Positions 49,087 to 59,310 of a stretch of DNA of 64,000 bases are shown piece by piece. The stretch lies in contig NC_091663.1 of assembly GCF_042453785.1 (NCBI RefSeq), forward strand, positions 21,288,501 to 21,352,500, given 5' to 3'. Source of the stretch: Malus domestica (lineage: Eukaryota > Streptophyta > Magnoliopsida > Rosales > Rosaceae). Below the pieces are notes generated by a model. The model saw only the letters and a list, made by a program, of their open reading frames with translations, was not told where the DNA came from and searched no databases. Positions within the stretch are counted from its first letter, which is position 1. Each line of letters begins with the position of its first letter. The position numbers were made by a program, and so were the translations under genes.

Positions 49087-49296
49087 ATTTTTAGGGGTAT
49101 AAAATTATTAAATTAACATTTTGCTTATCGTGTATTGTGTTACTCACGTGTATATCCGGACCAACCCGTTATCTTAATAGGTGTTTTTCGTGTTACAGAT
49201 AACGACCTGATTTGTTATCGTGTTGACCCGATAACCTGTTAATTTTATATCGTTTCGTGTCGAGTTAATGGATCGTGTCAAAAATCACCAGGTCTA
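48341..49296. mobile_element. hAT transposon copy 2
   Basis: Begins TAGGCCTGGCAAACGGG and ends CACCAGGTCTA. The flanks CCTTCTTG (48333-48340) and CCTTCGTG (49297-49304) match at seven of eight. It is collinear with copy 1 over most of its length, including the ACATTTGTCGTTAAGTACTA block, and has an AT run at 49046-49081. No transposase. Confidence 0.82.
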
Positions 49297-49404
49297 CCTT
49301 CGTGGCTTTAATACTCAACAAATCAAATGACATTGCTTCGTACCTTAAAGATTCAACATATCAACTGAATTGGCTTGTGCCCAAAACAACGCACTAATTG
49401 ATTT

Positions 49405-49560
49405 GCACATTTTAAAGAAGAAAACTTTAATGAAAAATTTTCGGTACTGTTCAATTTAATGAAAAATCATATTTTTACACTAAAAAGTCAATCATGATAC
49501 TGTTCACTTTATATTTTATTTTTTCCTTATCATTAAATCTCAAAGTTTTCAAGCTATTTT
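49405..49560. repeat. Right copy of the inverted MITE-like pair
   Basis: Reverse complement of 45600-45740 with divergence. Shared parts are the GTACTGTTCA motif twice, CACTAAAAAGTCAATCATG and CTCAAAGTTTTCAAGC. Confidence 0.55.
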
Positions 49561-49689
49561 CATTAGTTTTCTATTTAAAGAATTATAGCATGCAATTCTT
49601 CAAACAATTCAGAAAAAATGTAACTAAAAAAATAACCTTCACAAAAAATCTTGAGCTCAGCATTTTGGCAAAACACTAGGAGTGCATAC

Positions 49690-50260
49690 AGTTCTGAACT
49701 TTCCTCCATATAGAACAGAACACCGATCAATAACCGAACTCAGAGAGCTAAGCATTTCGTTACAAACTTGGATTGTACGAAGGTTCCGAATTTGGGGATT
49801 GAATTTCGGGAAAGTAGAAGACGATAGAAACTAAAGAAAAGCAAACAGAAAAAGAGACCACTAGAATCCATATAGCGAGCTCGCCGACCTCTTGGAATTT
49901 TGCATCGAATTCTCTGCAGCGAAATGCGGAGGGAGCTGAAGAGGCCAGCGCAATATGCCCAACCTCACCCACTTCTCATTTACAACTCCCCCATCTCGTG
50001 GAATTCCATTGTCGGAACTCGATTTGCACCCTGTTCTTGATTCTGCGATCGACAGTACCGACGAGGTCGATCTCCACCTCAATGTAGGCCTTCCATGATT
50101 TTGGTCAGATGTGAAATCGGGGTGGTAAACAGATACCGATGCGAGCAGACGATTTGATATGTGTCTCGGGGTCGGAGAGCTTCGAGAGGGGGATGAGGAT
50201 TCTTTGCTTGAGCTTCACCATGGCCAGTTGGGTTGAGAGGTAAGAAGAAGCGGTAGAAGA
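49690..50260 (-). pseudogene. Gene-like sequence captured in the MULE
   Basis: This stretch is richer in GC than its surroundings and lies against the right TIR, as in Pack-MULEs. On the minus strand an ATG at 50221-50223 opens VKLKQRILIPLSKLSDPETH, which resembles the start of TORTIFOLIA1/SPIRAL2-like microtubule proteins. The frame then meets a stop after FHI and continues in pieces. The resemblance covers only about 20 residues, so the source gene is uncertain. Confidence 0.35.
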
Positions 50261-50528
50261 AGTGGAAGAAGATTTTTTTTCACTTTTCTTTTTTACTTTT
50301 TTTACTAAATTCTATTTTTAATATTTATTTATTTGTATTTGCCATATCATCAACACATGTGGGCTTTATATTTGCGATGTCATTACCCAACAGTTAAATT
50401 GACTAATACATGTATAAAATTGTAATGAAATAAAAAAAAATATATGAGATTAAAATATTTTAAAGACATATGAGGTTGCAATTCGACTCAACCTTAACGG
50501 GTTAAATGTAAGTTACCCTAAATAAAAA

Positions 50529-50715
50529 ATAAATAAAAAAACCAACAGCACAATGACATAACATGAGTTACAAAGGAAATACAAGCCTAGGAAACACCAG
50601 TATGCAACAAGGAAAAACCACATGAGCCAAGGAAGCCTGAACTCAGGAATTTGAGGAAATTACAAATAAATACCAATTAAGAAACATAAATAAATAAATA
50701 CTTCAAGTAGTAATG
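50529..50715. other. Short intergenic stretch
   Basis: No feature seen apart from AT-rich sequence between the MULE and the SINE. Confidence 0.3.
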
Positions 50716-50722
50716 AATAAAC

Positions 50723-51000
50723 GCTCACTTAGTACAACTGTCTAATGATATTTCTCTTTCACTTGTAAATGAGAGATCTTAGGTTCAATTCTGACTAAAA
50801 GCGAATTTGAACCACATTATTGCTAGCTCTTTGTAAGGCTTAGCCGGCCCATCCTTTTTTATGCACTGCTTTACCCTGAAAGGAAAATTTGCTTTGCTCC
50901 TCAGGGCACTAGGCACTCCCGTGGTTCGCGAGAAGGAAAAGTGATGAATTCCCTTACTCATTTAGTGTGAATAATATCGTTAGTTCAAAAATAAAAAACT
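50723..51000 (+). mobile_element. tRNA-derived SINE (plus strand)
   Basis: Has a box A-like TAGTACAACTG and a box B-like GGTTCAATTCT (about 50783-50793), the GCGAATTTGAACCACATTATT body and a GTTCAAAAATAAAAAA tail. AATAAAC flanks both sides (50716-50722 and 51001-51007). The body between 50870 and 50960 is unlike the minus-strand copy at 41133 and may hold a small insertion. Confidence 0.75.
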
Positions 51001-51007
51001 AATAAAC

Positions 51008-51267
51008 TAGCCGAGTTTAAACCAATCTTTGAATTATCTCAAGGTACGTACGAGCTTTCTAAGCAGATTTAAAAGTTTGACAGCTTTTAATAACGAGCCT
51101 AATATTTTGTTTAAGCTTTGACTCATTTTCCTACTAACCAATCTTAAATGGATCAAAAATGAATTGGACACTACAAGGATGACATTGATCCAATTTCCGC
51201 TTAAAAAACTAAAATTCAAAGAAATATCAATTTCAGGGGCCACTTGTAATACAAACCCAAGAGGGCT
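51008..51267. other. Short intergenic stretch
   Basis: No gene or repeat end seen. The minus-strand 69-codon frame at 51034-51243 has no recognisable motif. Confidence 0.3.
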
Positions 51268-51755
51268 TTAATTGACACACCCCGATCCAGGATGTCCACT
51301 AGGACTCCAAATTGAGCTGTGCTGGCCAACACCTGGAGGGTGACGAAGTCATAAAATATGATAATGTGGAAAAAAGTGAATAAATTTAAACTTAAGAGTG
51401 CCTAAATACCAGAATGCGCTGGTGAGCGGGAATGAAATCACTTCACACGTGATGTTAGAGCATAAGCAAGTACAGTAGAGTGAATTAAGAATTGTACCCT
51501 CAAAATATTCTCCAATACTAAGAATCGCCATAAATCTTCGACGATAAGAAAGTTCAGCTGATAAAACCTGAAGGGTGAAAACAAAATAAGGGTGAGTGGC
51601 CCTGGAATTAAAATTTTAATAGAAACCATATAAAACATTATAACCCCTCGCTGCAACACTTGTATAGTTTCCCAAAAAATCATAAATATACCACAACACA
51701 ACATCTCATCAGGAATATCAATAATCATGTGATTAATAACCCATACAAGCACGCA

Positions 51756-52322
51756 AGTCTGAGTCACCTATGGTGACCTGTACGACTGTACCCATATCTC
51801 ATCAATCAATGTTAACTCATAAGTCGGAGTCACCTATAGTGACCTGTACGACTTATCCATATCTCATCACATATGCTAGCTCATCATATATTGCATCACA
51901 TATGCTAGCTCATAAGTTGGAGTCATCTCTAGTGAACTGTATGACTTATCCATAGCTCAATAAGTATACCTGCACACGAGTCGGAACCACCTAAAGTGGT
52001 CTGTACGACAGAACTGGGTGTAAATAAATAAGCTCAATTGCTACGTTCATGTGAAGACTGTGCGAATAATCGCGGGTCACCTACGAGTCAGAACCACATA
52101 TAGTGGTCTGTACGACAGAACTGTGTACCTACCGTGGATCCAAGGTGAATGTAAGGTGCGAGAGGTGAACATCACGTGAAGGATTATGCCTTGGCCACGG
52201 GCGGGAGCACTAACACCGAGGTGCAGGTTTATTAGCTCTAACTGTATCTATTGTAACATATACGATTCATGGGCAACCTATAAGATAGTGTCGGAGTTGC
52301 CTATCATTGCAACCTATACGAC
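51756..52322 (-). repeat. Array of six hairpin modules in the LTR
   Basis: Each module on the plus strand is an outer GTCG-like arm, GA, an inner arm, a 3-8 base loop, the inner complement, CTRTA and CGAC. Inner stems are GTCACC/GGTGAC (51763-51777), GTCAC/GTGAC (51829-51843), a weak TCA/TGA (51923-51935), ACCAC/GTGGT (51986-52000), ACCAC/GTGGT (52093-52107) and GTTGC/GCAAC (52296-52313). Pairing is kept while sequence changes. Confidence 0.75.
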
Positions 52323-52532
52323 AAGGTCAGAGTTGCCTAAACATACATGTAGTCATGCCATAACCCCATCATTTCAACTAATACCATAAACTCACCTGAA
52401 CTTAACTGGGTGTCCTGCGTTCACCTTTGCACTTCAAAGCGTTCGTAATAATTGTGTGCAGGTAATATACATATAGATAAACCATGATGAAATCTGATAT
52501 TCAACCACGTTATAGCATTTCCAATTATATAC

Positions 52533-52563
<31 letters not shown>

Positions 52564-52967
52564 ATGTGGCATAAAAATGCATAGGCTGTAACGCCCTACT
52601 CTCGAATTATTTATTTTCGGAAATAATTATCAGTGATAAGCCCAACTAGACACTAGTTTAATTAATTATCATTACTTACGCTTCTTTACTTCAAATTCTT
52701 GATTCTTCACACATTAATTTATGACCAACATTTAACCACCAAATCATAAGGTTAAATCTCATATTTTCCACCAATGTCTCTCACACTGCTTAATTCCCTA
52801 AACAAGGCTATTGTCTCAATTATTGTATGGATGTATCTAACGTCTCGTTAGACTGCCTACGTACCCTAAACAGGGATCAAGCTGTTCGTAGTTCACATTA
52901 GTCCTCCTAAGCATTCACAGAAATTATATGAAATATTCAATTTACAAATGTTTGTAGAGATGTAAAT

Positions 52968-52969
<2 letters not shown>

Positions 52970-53034
<65 letters not shown>
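52970..53034. repeat. (AT)n microsatellite
   Basis: About 32 uninterrupted AT units inside the solo LTR. Confidence 0.95.
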
Positions 53035-53036
<2 letters not shown>

Positions 53037-53530
53037 GATAGAAGGGAAAAGACCTACTCACCTTAGGTTCGCGCTACGACTCCTCGCACGAATATCGAGA
53101 CATCACGAACTATCGTCGCCTGTGACTAATTATCAAATCATGTCTCAAAGTTCCTATTGATAGAGTACATAATTTACATAAAACATATCCTTAAGGACCT
53201 TCAAGAATAATTTGAGACCTATTGACAAAAAGTCAACCGTCGATCAAAGATCGACAGTTGGGTCCACAACCCTGCAAAACTCGATCCAGAAGATCCGAAT
53301 CACATATCTCCAATCCGTAACTTCTCATAATACAAAATATGCTTCTAGAACAACATACTTAAGTTTCATTACGATCCAACGGTTGGATCTCCGCTAATTT
53401 CCAAAACTGATTAGCGGTTAAAGTTTTATTTTATTCGGGAAGATCCGTATGTCGGATTCCAAATCCGTAAGTTCCTACATTCTTCAAATATTACGTACTA
53501 CAATTTAACAATGTTTGGTGACGATCCAAA

Positions 53531-53558
53531 CCCTAAACCCTAAACCCTAAACCCTAAA
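53531..53558. repeat. Four telomere-type repeats (CCCTAAA)4
   Basis: Four exact copies of the plant telomere heptamer inside the LTR, running into the palindrome that starts at 53553. Confidence 0.95.
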
Positions 53559-53659
53559 TTCTCTACAATACGTTAATAGGTATTTATGTGAATCGACGAT
53601 CCAACGGTTGGATCGCCGATTCACATAAATACCTATTAACGTATTGTAGAGAATTTAGG
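53553..53659. repeat. 107-bp near-perfect palindrome
   Basis: The left arm (from CCTAAATTCTCTACAATACG) is the exact reverse complement of the right arm (to AGAGAATTTAGG) except for one mismatch next to the centre (CGATCCAA-CGG-TTGGATCG). It can form a long hairpin in RNA. Confidence 0.95.
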
Positions 53660-54844
53660 TTCCAACAATCAACCTACATCATTCAAATATCAAAAATGAA
53701 TTCAAGACATTTAACATAGTCTAAAAATAGCATTGGCGGCCCCCTGGCCAAGCGCCACCGTGGGTGGCGGTCGGCCGCCCCGATTCGCCGGAAAAAATAT
53801 CTCAAAAAATTACCAAAATTTACAGGAATGAAGATCTCAACGAGTAGGGCAGCTTTCATACATGTGACCAAGGCCAATTTGTCCTGGAAAATCCCCAATT
53901 TAGCTAAAATCCGTCAGAACCCTAAGTGTGGGTATGCTTCGATTCTTCCTCCTCGATGATCCGCCGCCTCTACAACTGATTAAGCTTTGTTCCATACCTC
54001 AAGGGAAGTCTAATGGTGGTAGTAATTGATTCAAATAGTTTCATATTTAGGGGAATTCGAACAAGGAGGGTCGCGGCACCCACAGTACAATCTTCATGAA
54101 ATCTTAACCAAGTCATGTTTATTTTGGCTAGAGTGGAACAATGTGATGTTGGTATGATGTTTAGTGGTGATGGGAGGTTGTAACTCGCCGAAGATTTGGA
54201 GAAAAACCATCGGAAAAACACACGGGCGTTTGGGTTTTAAAACGGGTCACACGGGTTAGAAACGGGTCAAGGGGAAGTAGATCATGGTTAGGTGCCTCTC
54301 ACCTTCCTCATTTCCCTCCATGATCTATCCCTAATTTTTCCTCCCATCTTCCTCCTTTCTGATAAGGCAACAACCCTCTCATCTTCTCTCCTCAGATTAG
54401 GCAGCTCCGCCCAATCTCCTCATCTCTCCCTTTTTCCACCGGCCACACACGCACATATATCATAAAAATCATTTAGTAATAATAATAAAAAAAATATAAT
54501 GAAAGATAATTAAAATAATGATTCATTCCAAATACTTTCGAGTTCGTAATTCCACGAAACTTTAATCGTAACCTCAATTTCACTTCTACTTGTGCATACG
54601 CGTCCGTAAGATTGAGCTCTATCCAAATATGTCAAGGAATATGACAAAATATACGAGAATCACATGCGTCCTCAAAAATTACGCTTTGCCCTTAGGGTAT
54701 TCCCGTAATTTCACGTAATAAAATTATAAAACAAATTATACTTTTTTAGGGACGGGCTGTGACATTAATGAAACGGGCTTGAACTAAATTTAATTTAACC
54801 AAAAATCACTCTAAACTATTATTTAAGGAAAATGACTTAAATTT

Positions 54845-55100
54845 TAGGGGGGTGTATTCAATTGAGATTCTGAGAGAGTTTCACAGAATTAATAATTCTA
54901 GGGGTATTCAATTAGGAATTTAAAAGACTTCATAAAACTTTAGGTGTATTCAATTGAGAATTATAAACACTTTTTAAAAGTCTCTAGAAATATAGATGTA
55001 TTCAATTGAGATTTCTAGAGACTTTTTAAAAATTCCTATAAATCTAGGTGTATTCAATTGTGATTTGTTTCAAAGTCTCTAAAAATTTAGGTGTATTGGA
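54845..55100. repeat. Six spaced copies of GTATTCAATT-type motif
   Basis: GTGTATTCAATT or close variants recur near 54852, 54903, 54943, 54996, 55048 and 55090, roughly every 45-50 bp, with AAAGTCTCTAGAAAT and its inverse between copies. This looks like a MITE terminal array of unknown family. Confidence 0.6.
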
Positions 55101-55129
55101 AAACAAATTGAATTTGAAGGAATTTGTGA

Positions 55130-55595
55130 ATTGGTGGATTTTGGAGGATTTCAAGGTGAGACCTATAAATATATACCAAAGAGCTTGGGAAATCTCACCT
55201 CACCCCTAGAAATTTTGAGCGACTTTGTGTACTGCTCTCCTCTCCAGAGACTACGGCACCTTCTGCTTCAAAAACAAAGTAGCTTGAAGGTAAAACTTTT
55301 CACCATGCACATGTTTTCTTCGGATTTTTCTTGTTTGGATATTGTAATCTTGTTCTAGGGTTAGGGTTTTCTAGTCTAGGGTTTATCAGGATTTGAAACC
55401 CTATTGTTGAATATGCGTGTGGGTTTATGGTTTGGTGTTTTGTTGAAATATTTTCTACTTTTGATTGTCAAAAAGATCAACTGGAATCCACAAAGATGGT
55501 TTTAGGGTCCATAGAAATTTTGAATTTTGAATGGAAACTTGTTGTTGGATATCGAATTGATGTTTTCTTTTAATTTGATGTCAAAATTGGGGTTA
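55130..55595 (+). other. Possible host promoter and 5' leader, cut by the gypsy insertion
   Basis: After the motif array come TATAAATATATA (about 55165-55176), a CT-rich stretch with ACTGCTCTCCTCTCCAGAG, and CTTGAAG followed by GTAAAAC, which could be a 5' splice site. A T-rich, intron-like tract follows. No coding exon is seen before the LTR at 55601. This is a weak inference from composition. Confidence 0.25.
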
Positions 55596-55600
55596 AAGAG

Positions 55601-57891
55601 TGACACACCCCGATTGAGATCAAGGCATGATGGCAATCACGTGAGTGACGTAGCCATGTGCACAGTGCGCAAGCAATAAAGATAAGAATTATACGAATAA
55701 TTAAAAATCGAAATACTAGAGTTCACTACTAAACAGGAAGTGATAGGAGTTAGTTACAATAGTAAACACTCATAATCAGAGCATATTAAGTTTAGGTGCA
55801 GTCCAGTAGGACAAGTACTAATTATATAGTACCAGGAATGTCCTACTATTATTTAGATAAGTCAGAATCGCCGACGTCCTCAAGCCACCAACAGCAAGCT
55901 TACTTAAAACTTGGAGGGGCGCAAAATAGAAACCGTGAGTGGGAAAAAACAAATGTTTTACAAAATCATTTTCTTTATCAACATATCTAACCCCTCGCTG
56001 TAAAACATGTATAATTTTTTCCAGAATCAGAATATAAGCATATACATAATATATAAATATATATATGAAATCATATCAATTCAATTCATGATTCACATAA
56101 TCATATTCAAATATATGCTATGCTAATATATAACAGAGTAAGCAATTCAGGTAAGAATAAATTCATAGAATATGATATGTTAGCCGAAACCCCTGTGATA
56201 GTCTGTACGGCTGAATTCATAGCTCAAAGTCAATCTAGCCGGAGTCACTACAATGACCTATACGACAATATACTGCACATAAGTCGGAACCCCTAAAAAG
56301 GTCTATACGACAAGATTGGGTGTAATATAGTTATGCTCAATTTTACTCTCTCATAATAGTCGGATGATAAATTGCTAGTCACCTACAAGTCAGAACCATA
56401 AATAAGGTATGTACAACAAGACTGTGCACTTAATTTGGATCCAGTATGAGCATATAGTGCGGGAGGTGACATAAATAAACAGGCATGTACTTTATATCTC
56501 TGGTTAAACCACAATCACCCTAGGTGCAGTTTTATGAGCTCAACATCAATCAATCACTCACATATTACATCATCGATGATTCACATAGCCAAACATCACT
56601 TAACTGAACTTACATGTGCCTCCACAGCACCACATTTATATATATATATATATATATATGCAACCATGAAATGCATATTCAGAATATAAAAGCATTTGGC
56701 ATAATATTTCGACGCATACTTTCCTTAAAAATGCATTTTTGGGAAATATACCAAGTATATAAATATATACAGAAAACAAAAGCCCACTCACTGGTATGTC
56801 AACGAGTCGTAACCCTCGAGTCGCCAGTGGATACGCTCGTCATCGGGATAAGTCTCACCTATATGCGAATTAACTATAAAAATGTTATTTTAAAGCACAT
56901 AGACAAAACTAGCTACTAACTTCTCATACATTGCTCAAAATGGGTATATGAATATACCATAGTGACCTACACAACCTCAGGATCATCCCCACATTTTTAG
57001 ATAAATTTTTTGAGCTCCCACGCGTCGGCAAGCCCACGGTATAATGCGCCCCCACACGCGGCCAAACTTGACGGATTCCCTAACCACCGTTAGGGAATAT
57101 TCCGTTAAAACTGACTGATAGCGTCAGCATATTGTGTCCAAACTGACGGAATATGCCGTCATCTTCTTCGGCGAGTTGCCGATCGCCAAAAAACTGGGTA
57201 AAACTTTAAAACGTCTATTCTCGCTCATTTCTTAACCATTTTTCATGAAATTTATACCAATAGAAAGCTGAAGATGAGTAGAACAACATTATACCTGTTT
57301 AAAGCTCCAAAAATCAAGAAATCTCGCTAGAGAAATTCGAGGAAACCGGCCAACTTCGAAACTAGCTATCCCGACGTCTAAATCTTTCCAACGAAGCACT
57401 CCGAGCCTCCTTAGAACCTCCTAAAGCTTTCTATGGTCTTGAAATTCAATAAAAATCAACATTTTATGTGAGCATGAATAGTACCTCAAATCGGGGTTAT
57501 GGTTTCGACGTGAAAACGATGGAGTTCTTACCTGGAACGTGTACCCCAAGACTCGTATAGTCCTCATGAACACAATGGTGGTCTTAGAATCCTTAATCCG
57601 TCACGATTCAAAGGGTTTTGGGTTTGAGTCCGTACAGGAGGGAAGAGAGAGAGAGAGTCTGAGAGATAGAGAGAGGACACGGGAAGGAAGAGAGAGAAGG
57701 TTATGGGTGTGTGTGTGGTCTAAAGTCACGAATCACAACTAATAATTTTCTTACTTCCAATTGGGTCCAAAATAATAGGGACTTAACACATTGGTCCTCA
57801 GCCACACATAGCCCCACGATGTCACAAACGCTCAAGGGTAAATCTGTCTTTTCACAACCACGATAAATAATTTTCAGGATGGTTAGTGACA
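55601..57891 (-). repeat. 3' LTR of the minus-strand Tekay element
   Basis: On the minus strand it starts TGTCACTAACCATCC and ends CAATCGGGGTGTGTCA, 2291 bp. It has hairpin modules at 56182-56212, 56238-56266 and 56283-56311, an AT run near 56638-56659 and a GA-rich tract near 57640-57700. The flanking 5-mer at 55596-55600 is AAGAG; its partner lies outside the window. Confidence 0.92.
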
Positions 57892-57906
57892 ATCTCCCTG
57901 CCTTAT
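57892..57906 (-). promoter_or_regulatory. Polypurine tract of the minus-strand Tekay element
   Basis: The minus strand reads ATAAGGCAGGGAGAT directly before the LTR start, preceded by TTTCGAGGATGAAATTT as in the plus-strand element. Confidence 0.8.
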
Positions 57907-57924
57907 AAAATTTCATCCTCGAAA

Positions 57925-59310
57925 TTACATACAATCAATACATCCATTAATAATCATAAAACAAGCATACATCTCTCTCATCCGATCTTCTGTCTCCCAA
58001 GTAGCTTCTTCCATTGAATGATTTCTCCATAATACATTCACTAAAAGCACAGTCTTGTTCCATAGTTCGTTATCCTTCCAATCCAAAAGAATCACTGGTT
58101 CCTCATCATAAGTCAAATCGGGATTAATTTCCAAAGGTTGAGGAGGAATCACATGTGAAAGATCTGAAACATAATGTCGAAGCATCGAAACATGAAATAC
58201 ATTGTGCACCTTAGACAACTCTGGAGGCAACTCAAGCTGGTAAGCAACCTCACCGACTCGCTCGGTGATCATATATGGTCCAATGTACCTAAGACTCAAC
58301 TTTCCTTTCTTTCCAAATCGTACAACACCTTTCCAATGTGATAGCTTCAGAAATACCCAATTGCCTACATCGTACTGCCGATCAGTGGCATGCTTGTCTG
58401 CTAAGCTCTTTTGTCGATCTTGGGCGGCTTTCAGGTTATACTTAATTACCTGAACATTTTGAGTAGTCACATCCACAATCTTAGGACCCACTAAAACTCT
58501 TTCGCCAACCTCTGACCAACATAGAGGCGTACGACAAGATTTCCCATAAAGTGCCTCAAATTGTGCCATACCAATACTCGAATGATAACTGTTGTTGTAG
58601 GCGAACTCTATCAAATCCAAACAATCATGTTAACTATCTCCAAACTGCAGCACTGAAGATCTCAACATATCCTCTAATGTCTGAATGGTTCTCTCAGATT
58701 GTCCATCTGTCTGAGGGTGATATGCTGTACTATAAAGCAATCTCATACCAAGAGCTTCTTGAAATGCTATCCAGAACTTGGAAGTAAATCTGGGATCCCG
58801 ATCTGAGATAATATTAACTGGCACACCATGATACTTCACAATCTGCAATATAAATAACTTAGCTAATCAGCTTAACGAATACTTCTCCCTCACTGGAATA
58901 AAATGTGCTGACTTCGTAAGCCGATCAACTACCACCCAAATGCCGTCATAACCATTCTGTGTACGAGGGAGCTTGTACACAAAATTGATAGTAATATTTT
59001 CCCATTTCCACTGTGGAACGGGAAGTGGCTGCATCAACCCAAACAGCTTCTTCCTTTCCGCTTTAACCTTTGGCAAATGGCACACCTACTCACATATTCA
59101 GCAATTTCCCTTTTCATACCTGGCCAATAATAAAATGGTCTAATGGTATGATACATCTTAGTGCCTCCTGGATGCATCGCATATGCTGAAATATGTGCTT
59201 TGTCCAAAATTTCTTTCTTTAATTCTGTATTATTCGGCACATACATTCTGCTTTCCTGCATAAGCATACCATCAGATTCTCGAATCCCGAAATCTTTCTT
59301 TTTGTCTTAA
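57925..59310 (-). pseudogene. Tekay integrase with chromodomain-like end (broken)
   Basis: The minus strand holds HPGGTKMYHTIRPFYYWPGM and CAICQRLK (zinc-binding end, 59034-59267). After a frameshift near 59060 come ENITINFVYKLPRTQ, VSRDR-type second Asp motif ISDRDPRFTSKFW and DGQSERTIQTLEDML. The first catalytic Asp is Asn (INFV in place of MDFV), so activity should be lost. Stops at 58867 and 58630 break it again. The last frame, 57925-58620, is 231 codons, with SSIGMAQFEALYGKSCRTPL and the end module DLTYDEEPVILLDWKDNELW and WRNHSMEEATWETEDRM. Confidence 0.85.

Larger units (their letters stand above)
45208..50518. mobile_element. Long-TIR MULE-like element carrying nested insertions
   Basis: The left arm (45208 to about 45440, starting GGTAAATTACATTTTACC) is the inverted copy of the right arm (about 50280-50518). 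The flanks TAAATGAAAA (45198-45207) and TAAATAAAAA (50519-50528) agree at nine of ten bases, in line with a Mutator-type duplication. The interior holds gene-like sequence near the right arm (49690-50260), a PIF/Harbinger element and two hAT copies. No MULE transposase is seen. Confidence 0.72.
51273..54764 (-). mobile_element. Solo gypsy (Tekay-type) LTR, 3.5 kb
   Basis: On the minus strand it starts TGTCACAGCCCGTCCC and ends GGATCGGGGTGTGTCA. The flanking TTAAT at 51268-51272 and 54765-54769 is identical. No internal region is present, so unequal LTR recombination removed it. It contains the hairpin array (51756-52322), an AT microsatellite, four telomere-like repeats and a 107-bp palindrome. 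Confidence 0.92.

Noticed and set aside
51756..52322. CRISPR-like array
   Set aside because: The units are hairpins with changing stems and uneven spacing in a plant LTR; there are no identical repeats with unique spacers and no cas genes.
53531..53558. A chromosome end
   Set aside because: Only four telomere units, embedded in an LTR with genomic sequence on both sides.
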